Shown piece by piece: positions 45,327 through 54,399 of a stretch of DNA of 64,000 nt (position 1 is the first letter of the stretch; the number at the start of each line of letters is the position of its first letter). The notes beneath the pieces are model-generated. The model saw only the letters and a list, made by a program, of their open reading frames with translations, ran no database searches and was not told the origin of the DNA. The position numbers were made by a program, and so were the translations under genes. The DNA is from Chitinophaga jiangningensis (GTDB lineage Bacteria > Bacteroidota > Bacteroidia > Chitinophagales > Chitinophagaceae). The stretch covers positions 186,001-250,000 of the forward strand of contig NZ_FRBL01000008.1 of assembly GCF_900142605.1 (NCBI RefSeq), written 5' to 3'.

Positions 45327-45956
45327 TCAGGCATCTGCAATGCCCAGGTGATGCATCACATAATGTACGATACGATCACATTTTGAAAGGTGAAAGCTGT
45401 AAACGGAATCCTTCATATAGCCGTGCAGGTTTTGTCGCAGCATAGCTTTGGCCCTGTTAAGGCGAACCTTTACATTTACTTCCTGTATGCTGAGCGTATC
45501 CGAAGTTTCGCGCACGCTCATGGCTTCAATTTCGCGCAGTACAAATACCAGTCTGTATTTTTCCGGTAATTGCGCGATGGCATTTTCCAGGATTTGGCTG
45601 AGTTCTTTATTGAGCAATTCGTTAGCAGGTGTTGTCATATTTATATTGTTGTTGGTTATAGGTAGATGGTAGTTTCCCTTTCTTTTTTGTGCCAGACATT
45701 GGTTCAGCATAATACGGGTTAGCCAGGTGCCAAAAAACGAAGGTGTTTCTAATTGCGCCAATCCTTCATAGGCGTGTATATACGCAGTTTGCATAGCATC
45801 TTCCGTATCAGCGGGATCAGCTAATATGGACATACCGAGTCTGTAAAGTCGCTGGTTATACTTACGTATCAGTAACTCAAAACGTTGCTTCTCCCCATTT
45901 TCTATTTTTTCAATGATGACGGCGTCAGGGATGGTGGCCGGCGATGTTTGCTTCAT
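45327..45956 (-). CDS. ECF-type RNA polymerase sigma factor without adjacent anti-sigma gene
   Basis: The 209-residue product has region 2 (FELLIRKYNQRLYRLGMSIL, DTEDAMQTAYIHAYEGL, FGTWLTRIMLNQCL) and region 4 (AQLPEKYRLVFVLREIEAMS, VRETSDTLSIQEVNVKVRLNRAKAML). It has a C-terminal extension FHLSKCDRIVHYVMHHL with a conserved Cys-Asp, a tail I have seen in some ECF sigma proteins and which may be a redox or metal-sensing element. No FecR or other anti-sigma gene is adjacent. Its targets are unknown. Confidence 0.9.
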   Translation of the reverse strand: MKQTSPATIPDAVIIEKIENGEKQRFELLIRKYNQRLYRLGMSILADPADTEDAMQTAYIHAYEGLAQLETPSFFGTWLTRIMLNQCLAQKRKGNYHLPITNNNINMTTPANELLNKELSQILENAIAQLPEKYRLVFVLREIEAMSVRETSDTLSIQEVNVKVRLNRAKAMLRQNLHGYMKDSVYSFHLSKCDRIVHYVMHHLGIADA

Positions 45957-45977
45957 ACCCTATTAGATGCCAACTAC

Positions 45978-46022
45978 TGAAAAAGGTTACAATATATTTT
46001 ACGGGAAATCGTGTAACCTTTT
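45978..46022 (-). terminator. possible terminator of the VOC gene
   Basis: Ten-base arms (45981-45990 and 46013-46022) with a 22-base loop begin at the VOC stop codon and the minus strand then reads a T run. The same repeat sits just upstream of the sigma gene at 45956, so it could also be an operator. Confidence 0.4.
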
Positions 46023-46371
46023 AAAGCTGTGTAAGTTCAATTTTTCTGCCGTCGCAGTCTTGTACAACAGCGCTGTACCCCCAGTCCGTTTGGGCTGGGG
46101 GTACTATTATGGTATAGCCGCTGGCGGTAAGTTGATCAATTAAAATGTCGAGGTTTTCAACCATAAAGCCCAGGCGGGTGGTGGTATCTGGTGTGGTGAT
46201 TCCTTTAGGCAGCGGGTAAATTTCAAGTACTACCGGGTTACCCGTACTGGCGTAATGGTAAGGCCCGTTGCCGTGGCGGTGGTAGTCGAACTGAAAGCCT
46301 AAGAGCGAGTAGAAATCGCGTTGGGCTTGTAGTTGGTTGGTTTTTAGGACGATGAGGGAGAGTGTGATCAT
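46021..46371 (-). CDS. VOC family protein
   Basis: The 116-residue product has LIVLKTNQLQAQRDFYSLLGFQF at the start and LGFMVENLDILIDQLTASGY, then YSAVVQDCDGRKIELTQL at the end, a single-chain glyoxalase-fold protein. Glu112 is a likely metal ligand; a matching His is less clear. Substrate is unknown. It is a single gene. Confidence 0.9.
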   Translation of the reverse strand: MITLSLIVLKTNQLQAQRDFYSLLGFQFDYHRHGNGPYHYASTGNPVVLEIYPLPKGITTPDTTTRLGFMVENLDILIDQLTASGYTIIVPPAQTDWGYSAVVQDCDGRKIELTQL

Positions 46372-46460
46372 ATAAAATTAAAGTTAGTAAATCCACTGCA
46401 AAATTTTTTTGAGGCTACTGACATAGGGTTGTCAAACCCCGGTCCTACTTTTACCAAACA

Positions 46461-46844
46461 ATGCTACTAGTTATGGAAACACTTGATGGAAGACAAGCCG
46501 TATATGCCCCTACCAGAGCCGAATGGCGCAAATGGCTTCAAAAAAACAGTCAGCAGGAAGCAGGGGTATGGCTGATACAGTACCGCAAGCACAGTAAAGT
46601 GCCTTGTTTATCGCTGATTGAGGCCACAGAGGAAGCCCTCTGCTTTGGCTGGATAGACAGCAAGGCTAAAAAGCGTGATGAGGAAAGTTTTTACCTGACG
46701 TTTACACCCCGGAAAGCGAAGAGCAAGTGGAGCAAGCCCAATATTGAGCGGGCGGAGCGACTGATTGCCGAGGGGTTGATGACGAAGCATGGGCAGGAGA
46801 AGATTGATTTGGCGAAAAGGACGGGGATGTGGGTGGTGGAGTAA
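46461..46844 (+). CDS. YdeI/OmpD-associated family protein, shortened
   Basis: The 127-residue product matches the N-terminal two thirds of YdeI-type proteins: RAEWRKWLQKNSQQEAGVWLIQYRKHS, LSLIEATEEALCFGWIDSKAKK, SFYLTFTPRKAKSKWSKPNIERAERLIAEGLM. Family members are usually about 185-200 residues and continue after the IDLAKRTGMW helix; here the frame stops there. It may be a short variant or a truncated gene. Two nearby ATGs (46461 and 46473) are both possible starts. Confidence 0.85.
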   Translation: MLLVMETLDGRQAVYAPTRAEWRKWLQKNSQQEAGVWLIQYRKHSKVPCLSLIEATEEALCFGWIDSKAKKRDEESFYLTFTPRKAKSKWSKPNIERAERLIAEGLMTKHGQEKIDLAKRTGMWVVE

Positions 46845-46846
46845 GT

Positions 46847-47722
46847 TTAATCCAGGGCGTCCAGTTCTGGCTTTAAGACTGCGTAGTCATTTTCTAACCC
46901 ATTACTTTTGTAAAATGCGGCTAGTTGTTTGAGTCTTTTGAAATTATCATATTTAAACCGCCACGACATTTTTTTCTGGCATTCGGAGCAGAGTCGGCTA
47001 GGGGTTTTATCGGTTTCGCGGAGGCCATTGGAGCCATTCATTACGCATTTAGCGTGGAGACAGTGCCTCATTTGCAGCATATGCCCCAGTTCATGTGATG
47101 ATATGCTGTTAAGACGCCTCAGCATTATCTGATAGTTCAATGAGTCCCTAGTATCCTGAAAGCGATAAATAGAGGTGACCCCTACCCTGTTAACATAAGA
47201 CGACAGTCCAAAAACAAAGTTCCAATCCGCTTTAGGATATAGGTCTTTGGCGGTGATGGCCATCAATGCTATTCCGTCGCACGGCAGCCTGTTGTTTAGC
47301 AGTGTATCCAAAATGTAAGGAGCCAATAACTGAATATGCTTATCGGCCTGGATACGTCTTGCAGTGAGCGGCACCAGGTCGTCTTTCAACCCGGGAAGGA
47401 ACTTTACAGGTTGCTGATAAAAAATTTCAATATAGCTCCTGGTTGTCAGCAGGGCTTTCATTTGTAAGTTATTAAACTCGCCTACCGGCAAAAGGTAAAT
47501 GCAGGATTTACCTGAAGGAAGAATGACTTTTTTATAGTCTGAAAAGGTTTGTGGTTTTTCGTCATGCATGTAGCGCCATTCGAAGGGGGATGGTTTTTCG
47601 AGTGGCAGATCTGCGGCAGCAGCGATGTCGAAGTAGCGGGCATCGGGCGTTTGATGCAGATGGCAGGATGATATGGAGATTAGGAATACAGCAATAGTAA
47701 GTAATTGAAAAGGGAAAGTCAT
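46847..47722 (-). CDS. archaemetzincin-like metalloprotease lipoprotein
   Basis: The 291-residue product has a lipobox (SISSC, Cys20), so it is anchored in a membrane outside the cytoplasm. The active site reads SSHELGHMLQMRHCLHAKC: HELGH at 210-214, His220, Cys221 and Cys226, then Met228, and Cys245 and Cys248 in LCSECQKK. This is the HExxHxxGx3Cx4CxM...CxxC pattern of archaemetzincins (AMZ), with Gln at the usual Gly. The preceding VGVTSIYRFQD matches the family strand before the zinc helix. AMZ proteins are usually cytoplasmic; the lipoprotein form is uncommon in my knowledge. The gene stands alone. Confidence 0.87.
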   Translation of the reverse strand: MTFPFQLLTIAVFLISISSCHLHQTPDARYFDIAAAADLPLEKPSPFEWRYMHDEKPQTFSDYKKVILPSGKSCIYLLPVGEFNNLQMKALLTTRSYIEIFYQQPVKFLPGLKDDLVPLTARRIQADKHIQLLAPYILDTLLNNRLPCDGIALMAITAKDLYPKADWNFVFGLSSYVNRVGVTSIYRFQDTRDSLNYQIMLRRLNSISSHELGHMLQMRHCLHAKCVMNGSNGLRETDKTPSRLCSECQKKMSWRFKYDNFKRLKQLAAFYKSNGLENDYAVLKPELDALD

Positions 47723-47853
47723 AGGTGACGGTTTACAGATAGATGCAAAGAGGCTCTATTTCCATAAAGTCATAATACTGCTATAGAACTACTATAAATA
47801 TATAGTTCATTACAACAGGTGAATATTCAATCCTGACAATCGATTCCCTGATT

Positions 47854-48393
47854 TTACCAATCCTCCTGATTAAACCCCACCGCCATTATCAGCAAATTCC
47901 ATAAAGTACACACTTCCGTTGGATTGGCAGCATGAAATAAGAGAGATACATCATGCTTTGTTTTTACCTCCAACTGTTGCGATGCCTTTTTCCAGTATGC
48001 TCTCCCTCTCTGTAAAGGATCATTGATCTCTCTTTCCGCATACGGAAACATAGTTTTCACTTCTTTGAGACATACAGTATAATGAGAATGAAGATCAAAA
48101 CCGATAATCTGTCGCGTGCAGACTAATGTCCATTCTTTACCTGGACTGGTAAAAAATAAAACAGGGATTCCTGCTTTATCTGGATTGAAGTAGTTGGAGA
48201 GATAGGCAACTTGCTCATCAGTTAAGTCGTTGTAAAATAAACTGAACTCCTGTGGCAGGCCGTATTTTTTTGCTTTCCAGATTAGTCTGTTGTTGATAAA
48301 TTCATCAGTTTTATTAATCATAATTGGTTGTTCAGGAACAGTTATAATTGTCGGGGCCCATTGTTCAGGCTGCTCATAAAGGTCGATTGCCAA
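47854..48393 (-). CDS. hypothetical protein, probably the 3' part of a frameshifted membrane-anchored protein
   Basis: The 179-residue frame has no ATG near its 5' end; a TTG at 48393 would be the start, or ATG at 48321. It has no recognised domain: MINKTDEFINNRLIWKAKKYG, DLTDEQVAYLSNYFNPDKAG and LWNLLIMAVGFNQEDW are characteristic stretches. It overlaps the small ORF at 48374-48508 by 20 bases in another frame. Removing one A from the A4 run (48401-48404, minus strand) would join the two into one product: a basic start, one membrane helix, then this domain. Confidence 0.65.
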   Translation of the reverse strand: MAIDLYEQPEQWAPTIITVPEQPIMINKTDEFINNRLIWKAKKYGLPQEFSLFYNDLTDEQVAYLSNYFNPDKAGIPVLFFTSPGKEWTLVCTRQIIGFDLHSHYTVCLKEVKTMFPYAEREINDPLQRGRAYWKKASQQLEVKTKHDVSLLFHAANPTEVCTLWNLLIMAVGFNQEDW

Positions 48394-48508
48394 TACCGAC
48401 TTTTCTTACTTCAACAATATAAGCAACAATACATACAGCCACGATCAGCACCAGCAAAAATCCACCCAAAACAGATTTGTTAATTCTTTTTGTCCTCGTT
48501 TTTTTCAT
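48374..48508 (-). CDS. short membrane ORF, probably the 5' part of the same frameshifted gene
   Basis: The 44-residue frame reads a basic start (MKKTRTKRINKS) and a membrane helix (VLGGFLLVLIVAVCIVAYIV), then VEVRK. After that the alternative frame reads SVLAIDLYEQPEQW, the start of the downstream frame. A one-base insertion in a homopolymer run is the simplest explanation; programmed slippage at A4 is less likely. It could also be a genuine small membrane protein coupled to the next gene. Confidence 0.6.
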   Translation of the reverse strand: MKKTRTKRINKSVLGGFLLVLIVAVCIVAYIVEVRKVGIGNRPL

Positions 48509-48563
48509 GGAGGCAAAATAAGAAAATCATATACATCTTTATATATGTAGATAGCACTCCCCC

Positions 48564-48890
48564 TCAATGCCACACCGCCACTACCCCGGCCCCTATCGCC
48601 AACCCCATCAGCCAGTAATAAGCCCCCTTCGTCAAGTCCCGCTCGCCAAAGCGTATATTTATCCCCGTTACCCCTAAAAATGCCGCTGTTTTCGGTATTA
48701 CCTTGTAATAATTCACATGCGGATACTTCAAACATACCAACACCACCCCGGTAACCAACAATATAATCCCTAAGTACAAACTCATCTTACTCCGCGGGCC
48801 CGCACCACGCGTAGGCCACAACGCCCCCAGATAAGCCAGATACAAAGCGAAAGCAACAAAATGAATCAATAATACAATACTGAAGAGCAT
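48564..48890 (-). CDS. small membrane hypothetical protein
   Basis: I start at ATG 48890 rather than the longer TTG frame because a perfect -7 promoter box overlaps the longer start. The 108-residue product has about three to four membrane helices (MLFSIVLLIHFVAFALYLAYL, SLYLGIILLVTGVVLVCL, and a C-terminal WLMGLAIGAGVVAVWH) with basic loops. No family is recognised. Confidence 0.7.
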   Translation of the reverse strand: MLFSIVLLIHFVAFALYLAYLGALWPTRGAGPRSKMSLYLGIILLVTGVVLVCLKYPHVNYYKVIPKTAAFLGVTGINIRFGERDLTKGAYYWLMGLAIGAGVVAVWH

Positions 48891-48914
48891 AACCTTAATT
48901 TTTTTATGATAGCA

Positions 48915-48922
48915 CAAAACTA
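48915..48922 (-). promoter_or_regulatory. -7 promoter box of the small membrane protein
   Basis: The minus strand reads TAGTTTTG, a perfect TAnnTTTG box, 24 bases before the ATG at 48890. No TTG at the usual distance is obvious. Confidence 0.5.
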
Positions 48923-49010
48923 GCTCCCCGCATCTGCCTATTCGTTAACCCAGGTTAATAAATACCTATTTTTTTACTAAATTACCGGTCACAATCAACC
49001 AAGACTAAGT

Positions 49011-49586
49011 ATGGGGTTAATTAGTATCGATAATGAGCGCGACATACTGAACCAAATTGCCAACAGTGACGAGCAGGCTTTTACCGTCCTATTCAACGGA
49101 TATGTTCACCAGACAGGGAAAATCGTATATGCTATCACCGGCTCCAAAGAGCAAACAGAAGAAATCGTGCAGGACGTATTCCTCAAAGTATGGAACGAAC
49201 GAGCCAAACTGCCCGCCATCCAAAAATTCAATGCTTACCTTTTTATCCTGTTAAGAAACCATACTATCAATTATATCAATAAACTGATCACAGAGAGAAA
49301 ACATCAGCAACAATATTCTAAATTCATACTCCACACCCCCGACCAGCCAGAAACAGCGGCCACGCACGAACACCTGGAAAAAGCCATCGAGCGACTCCCC
49401 TCCCAACAAAAAACCGTGTTCCTACTCCGCGCCCAGGGCTATAAAAACCCCGAAATCGCTGATAAAATGAACCTCTCCACCGACTCCGTAAAGAAATACA
49501 ACCAGCTGGCACTGAAATTCCTGCAGCGCATGATCTCTATCAAAGTCCATATCGCATTCGCCATATTCCTGTTCAAAAAGCCCTAA
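49011..49586 (+). CDS. ECF-type RNA polymerase sigma-70 factor
   Basis: The 191-residue product has region 2 (FTVLFNGYVHQTGKIVYAITG, TEEIVQDVFLKVWNERAKLP, FNAYLFILLRNHTINYINKL) and region 4 (AIERLPSQQKTVFLLRAQGYK, NPEIADKMNLSTDSVKKYNQLALKFLQ). It is the first gene of the third SusCD operon and lies 71 bases before its FecR partner. It should be released when the SusC of this operon signals substrate binding. Confidence 0.94.
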   Translation: MGLISIDNERDILNQIANSDEQAFTVLFNGYVHQTGKIVYAITGSKEQTEEIVQDVFLKVWNERAKLPAIQKFNAYLFILLRNHTINYINKLITERKHQQQYSKFILHTPDQPETAATHEHLEKAIERLPSQQKTVFLLRAQGYKNPEIADKMNLSTDSVKKYNQLALKFLQRMISIKVHIAFAIFLFKKP

Positions 49587-49657
49587 CAAAAAAATTTTCC
49601 CTCCCATATCTCCTTTTTGATCTCCCTCCTGTCTTTAATAATGTACACCGACTTACA

Positions 49658-50809
49658 ATGAACGACAAACGCTTGGAATTCCTGTTCAAAAAAGCAATCA
49701 ACCGCTCCTGTACCCAAGAAGAGTACGAGGAACTGCACGCTTTACTGGCAGACCCTGCCAACGAAAGCCAATACAGACTGTATTTTGAACAGCTTCCAAC
49801 GCTGACCGCCGCCGACCCGGCCGTGTTCACCGCCGAAGATACCGCCGCCATGCTGCACCGTATCCTCGACAAACAACCGGAAAAAAAGGTCACCCGTATG
49901 AAACCATACGTGCTATGGGCAGCCGCCAGTATCACCTTTGCCGCCATCGTGCTGGGCTACCGGCAGTATGTATTGTTACAACCGCCTGCTACCACTAAAA
50001 GCATAGCGGCACTAACACCGGCGACTAAACGCAATGCCGTCGTGCTCACCCTGTCCAACGGAAAACAGGTAACGCTCGACACCCTGCGCAACCGCCACGT
50101 GATCGAAGACAACGGCACCACCGCCGTACAATCCGGCAACGGTACGCTCTCCTACCAGGAAAGCCCCGCCACGGGTGAAATAGTGTACAACACACTCTCC
50201 ACCCCACGCGGCCGCCAGTTTAAACTGGAACTGCCCGATGGTACCAAAGTATGGCTCAATGCAGCCAGCAGCCTGCAATACCCTACCGCATTCGGGGATA
50301 CCCGGCAGGTTACACTTACCGGCGAAGCCTATTTCGAAGTGGCACAGCAGGCACAACACCCGTTCGAAGTAATCGTGAACAACGAAAAAATTACCGTGCT
50401 CGGTACATCCTTTAACGTTAAAGCCTATAACGATGAAGCTTATGTGAAAACAACACTGCTACAAGGTAGCATCCTCGTGAAGCCACAACAGCAGCCACCC
50501 ACCCTGCTGAAACCAGGCGAACAGGCTACCCTGTCCAACAACCAGCTACACATCAGAAAAGTGGACACTAAAGAAGATGTCGCCTGGATGTCAGACCTGT
50601 TCTACTTCTCAGACACTGACATCTCCGCAGTGGCACACCAACTGGAACGCTGGTACGATATCGAAATCGATTATGCATCATTACCGGAAGCCCGACTTTA
50701 CGGCCAACTACCAAGGAGCACACCACTCCCTGTACTATTAAGAGCAATTGAAAAAACAAGTAACATAAAATTCAGTTTGAACAACAACCGCTTATCCATA
50801 GCACAATAA
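49658..50809 (+). CDS. FecR-family anti-sigma factor
   Basis: The 383-residue product has a cytoplasmic N-terminal part (LEFLFKKAINRSCTQEEYEEL), one membrane segment (about 88-104, YVLWAAASITFAAIVLGY), and the periplasmic FecR domain with LSTPRGRQFKLELPDGTKVW, LNAASSLQYPTAF and LTGEAYFEVAQQAQHPF. A DUF4974-like domain (VAHQLERWYDIEIDY) closes it. It pairs with the sigma factor before it and the STN-bearing SusC 44 bases after it. Confidence 0.94.
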   Translation: MNDKRLEFLFKKAINRSCTQEEYEELHALLADPANESQYRLYFEQLPTLTAADPAVFTAEDTAAMLHRILDKQPEKKVTRMKPYVLWAAASITFAAIVLGYRQYVLLQPPATTKSIAALTPATKRNAVVLTLSNGKQVTLDTLRNRHVIEDNGTTAVQSGNGTLSYQESPATGEIVYNTLSTPRGRQFKLELPDGTKVWLNAASSLQYPTAFGDTRQVTLTGEAYFEVAQQAQHPFEVIVNNEKITVLGTSFNVKAYNDEAYVKTTLLQGSILVKPQQQPPTLLKPGEQATLSNNQLHIRKVDTKEDVAWMSDLFYFSDTDISAVAHQLERWYDIEIDYASLPEARLYGQLPRSTPLPVLLRAIEKTSNIKFSLNNNRLSIAQ

Positions 50810-50853
50810 GACAGGAGATTATCAACCAATCACCCTTTTAAACCGCTATTATC

Positions 50854-53800
50854 ATGAAAATTCAACATGGCCACATGCTGGGCCATTGGAAGCGCTATGC
50901 CTGCTGCTTAGTACTGTCAGCCGTGCAATCACTGGCCTCCGCCGCAACGGCCTATTCACAAAAGGTAGACCTAAAAGTGCATGATGCCCGACTGGATCAG
51001 GTCCTCGCCTCCATCCGCTCCCAAACGGGGTACTCCTTTGTATTCGATGCCAGGTTTACCAAAAATGCCCTGCCGGTTACCATCGACCTCAAAGACGCCT
51101 CCTTCCAACAGGCACTCGCTGAAGTCTTCAAAGGCCAACCCTTTACCTACGAAGTCACAGATAAAATCGTGACCATCACCAGCCCAACGGCCATCCAGCA
51201 GGCCACCATCACCCTGATCGGCCGCATCCTCAGCCCGGACAACCAGCCCGTAATCGGCGCCAGTATCACGGTGCAGGGTACACGACAAGGAAGCACGGCT
51301 AACGCTGACGGCTACTTTAACCTGGCTAATGTACCGGACAACGCTACCATCGTCATCTCCTCCATCGGCTTCAACCCCCTGCTGCTGAAACTGGATAACG
51401 GCAACCTCTCCGTACCCAACCGGGAAAACAGAAGCCAGCTGGTGCGCAGCAATACCCAAAACCTGCTCATCACCCTGCAACCCTCCTCCTCCCAACTGCA
51501 GGAAGTAAACATCTCCGTAGGTTACGGTACGCAAAAAAGAAGAGAAACAACATCGGCCATCTCCACCATCAAAGGCTCACAGCTGCAGAATAAACCCAGC
51601 GGCTCCATCGAAGGCCTCCTCCAGGGCCTCGCCCCCGGCCTGCTCGTGCAAAACAACTCCGGTATGCCCGGCGGCAGAAGCATGGTGCAGATCAGAGGGC
51701 TCGCCTCCTTCTCCAACTCCGCCAACTCCGGCGTGGTAAGCACCCCACTGTTCATTATCGACGGAGTGCCACTGGAACAGGATGTGTTTAACCCATCGGA
51801 CCCGCGACAAGCTATCACCTCCGTACTCGCAGGTTTCAGCCCCTTCGACCTGGAATCAGTGGAAGTCCTCAAAGACGCTTCTGCCACCGCCATCTACGGC
51901 TCCAGAGGCGCCAATGGCGTAATCATCATCAATACCAAACGCGGTAAAATCGGTAAGCCTATCGTAACATTAAATACGCAATATGGCCTCAGCTACTACC
52001 CCAGCCTTCGTAAAACACTGGGCGGCGCAGCTGAACGCAACTTCAAAATTGCCTTATACAACCAGTATAAATCAGCTAAAGTAGGTGGCGGCGCTACAGA
52101 CATGCCCATCGAACTGACCGACAGTCTCAACGGCTTTTATAACAACTCCACCGACTGGCAAAAACTCTACTTCCGCGATGCGGATATTAAAAATGTCAAT
52201 CTCGGCATCAGCGGTGCTACAGAAAATGCCAGCTACCGCGTGGGCGTAGACTACTATAAAGAAAAAGGGATTGTACTGGGCTCCGGCTTCTCCCGTTTCT
52301 CCCTCACCTATAATGGTATATTTAAACCTACCTCCAAACTCACTATAACGGGAAGGGCTAACCTGAGTCAGACAGATGCAAGCCAGAAACGCGGCGATAC
52401 CTATAACGCCGCCGTAGTAGGTAACAACTTCTCCTCCTCCTTCCGCCCGGGTCCAACCAGTGGCTATTTCGACGCATTCCTGGACTCCTACAGCAAAGGC
52501 GTGAACCTCGACCTTACCCGTCGCGGACTGGCTCAGCTGGAAGTGAGCTACGATATCTTTAAATTTCTGAACCTCACCTCCCGCGCCTCCGGCAACTACG
52601 AGTTTTACCGCACCCGCACCTTTGAGCCAAGCGGCACCCGCAGCGACGCAAAGGCAGCAGCATCGTACTACTCCCAGGAAAAAGTAAACCTGCTGAGCGA
52701 AACATTCCTTCGCCTGTACCATACTTTTCCTTCCCAACACTCGTTCGATCTCACCGTTGGTAATACTATCAACACCAGCGAAAACAATAACATCTACGGC
52801 GCTGCCACCGGCGGCCCCAGCGATGCTCAACAGGTAATCCTCGGCTATCCGCAGGCCAACCTGAAGCTGGAAACACATAACCTCAAATACGGCCTTTTAT
52901 CCTATTACTCCCGACTCTCCTATAACTATAAAAAGAGATACCTCCTGCAAGGCGTTATCCGCGCAGATGGCTCCTCCAAATTCGGTAAAGACAACCAATG
53001 GGGCTACTTCCCATCGGTATCCGCCGGCTGGGTGTTCACAGAAGAAAACTTCCTGAATAAAAGACTCGGCAACATCCTCAACTTCGGTAAAATCCGCGCC
53101 AGCACTGGTAAATCAGGCACACAATACGAAGACAACTACCTGGCAGTAGGTGCCTACCTCACCAAAAGCGGCGACAATGCCACTTACAACGGTGTGCCTT
53201 TACTGGCCCCTAACTACGCAGGTGGTAACGGTATCGCCCTTCCTAACCTGACCTGGCAAACAACCAAAGATCAGGGCATCGGGCTGGACCTGGAATTCTT
53301 TAACAGCAGAATTACCATGGCCCTCGACTACTACAACAAAAACACCGATGGCTTCCTCTTCCCGGATGCACTCAACGGCACCAGCGGCTACTCCTCCAGG
53401 TATGTCAACAGCGGCGCCGTTCGCAACTATGGCTACGAAGCAGCCATCACCGCCTATATCACAAAGCCTAATAATAACTTCCAGTACTCCACCACCTTCA
53501 TCGGTGCTATCAACCGCAACGAGCTCACGAAGCTGCCTGACTTTGGCCGCAGCGTGTCCCGCTCCGGCTACGCCGTAGGTCAGCCTTACCTGCAGATAGG
53601 CCGCCCGCTCAACGGCTTCTACCTCATGAAATACCTCGGCGTTTACGCCACCGACGATGAAGTACCTGTAAGCAAATACACCGGTCAAAAACTCTACCCC
53701 AATACCAGCGGCTTCACTTCCCAGGATCCTTACCGCGCCGGCGATATCAAACTGCTGGACGTTAACGGCGACGGACGTATCGGCGTAATGGACAACACTG

Positions 53801-54393
53801 ACCGGGTATACAGCGGCGATCCCAATCCTAAATTCACCGGCAGCTTTGCACATTCCTTCAGCTACCGTTTTAAAAATAACGCAGTAGTGCAGCTGGATCT
53901 TTTCTTCAACTACTCCGTAGGTAATAAAGTATTCAATAAAGTACTGGCAGACCGTATCAAAGCAGTTAGCTGGACGGCCAGCGAAAACGTAAACTACCCC
54001 GGCGGACAACGTAACCTGCTGGATGTTTCCGACCTCGACTTCTGGACGCCTGAACATACCAATGCTAAATACCCGGTACTGAATCCATGGAGATACTATG
54101 GCTTGTCCAGCTACGATTTCATAGGTAACTACGAAACCAATACAGATCTGTTTTTGGAAGATGGCAGCTTCATCCGGTTGAATAACATCAACCTGTCGTA
54201 CGATTTCTCACCGGCAGTATTGAGTCGCGCACATATACGCAAACTGCGTGTATACGGGGGAATGAGCAATGTGTTCCTTCTCTCCAAATATAGCGGCGTT
54301 GATCCTGAAAACGTGGATTCATACGGCTACGACCTCGGTAACGGTTATCCGATTCCGTACAAATTTAACCTTGGCTTTAACTTCGAATTCTAA
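50854..54393 (+). CDS. SusC/RagA TonB-linked transporter with STN signalling domain
   Basis: The 1,179-residue product has a signal peptide (about 1-37, ending TAYSQ), an STN domain (about 40-108; LDQVLASIRSQTGYSFVFD), a carboxypeptidase-regulatory-like domain (about 115-215), the plug with VNISVGYGTQKRRETTSAIS and YGSRGANGVIIINTKRGK and the barrel ending KFNLGFNFEF. A stretch of about 15 residues (LDNGNLSVPNRENRS) inserted in the regulatory domain is unusual. SusD starts six bases downstream. The imported ligand is unknown; no glycoside hydrolase is encoded in this operon. Confidence 0.95.
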   Translation: MKIQHGHMLGHWKRYACCLVLSAVQSLASAATAYSQKVDLKVHDARLDQVLASIRSQTGYSFVFDARFTKNALPVTIDLKDASFQQALAEVFKGQPFTYEVTDKIVTITSPTAIQQATITLIGRILSPDNQPVIGASITVQGTRQGSTANADGYFNLANVPDNATIVISSIGFNPLLLKLDNGNLSVPNRENRSQLVRSNTQNLLITLQPSSSQLQEVNISVGYGTQKRRETTSAISTIKGSQLQNKPSGSIEGLLQGLAPGLLVQNNSGMPGGRSMVQIRGLASFSNSANSGVVSTPLFIIDGVPLEQDVFNPSDPRQAITSVLAGFSPFDLESVEVLKDASATAIYGSRGANGVIIINTKRGKIGKPIVTLNTQYGLSYYPSLRKTLGGAAERNFKIALYNQYKSAKVGGGATDMPIELTDSLNGFYNNSTDWQKLYFRDADIKNVNLGISGATENASYRVGVDYYKEKGIVLGSGFSRFSLTYNGIFKPTSKLTITGRANLSQTDASQKRGDTYNAAVVGNNFSSSFRPGPTSGYFDAFLDSYSKGVNLDLTRRGLAQLEVSYDIFKFLNLTSRASGNYEFYRTRTFEPSGTRSDAKAAASYYSQEKVNLLSETFLRLYHTFPSQHSFDLTVGNTINTSENNNIYGAATGGPSDAQQVILGYPQANLKLETHNLKYGLLSYYSRLSYNYKKRYLLQGVIRADGSSKFGKDNQWGYFPSVSAGWVFTEENFLNKRLGNILNFGKIRASTGKSGTQYEDNYLAVGAYLTKSGDNATYNGVPLLAPNYAGGNGIALPNLTWQTTKDQGIGLDLEFFNSRITMALDYYNKNTDGFLFPDALNGTSGYSSRYVNSGAVRNYGYEAAITAYITKPNNNFQYSTTFIGAINRNELTKLPDFGRSVSRSGYAVGQPYLQIGRPLNGFYLMKYLGVYATDDEVPVSKYTGQKLYPNTSGFTSQDPYRAGDIKLLDVNGDGRIGVMDNTDRVYSGDPNPKFTGSFAHSFSYRFKNNAVVQLDLFFNYSVGNKVFNKVLADRIKAVSWTASENVNYPGGQRNLLDVSDLDFWTPEHTNAKYPVLNPWRYYGLSSYDFIGNYETNTDLFLEDGSFIRLNNINLSYDFSPAVLSRAHIRKLRVYGGMSNVFLLSKYSGVDPENVDSYGYDLGNGYPIPYKFNLGFNFEF

Positions 54394-54399
54394 TCTATC

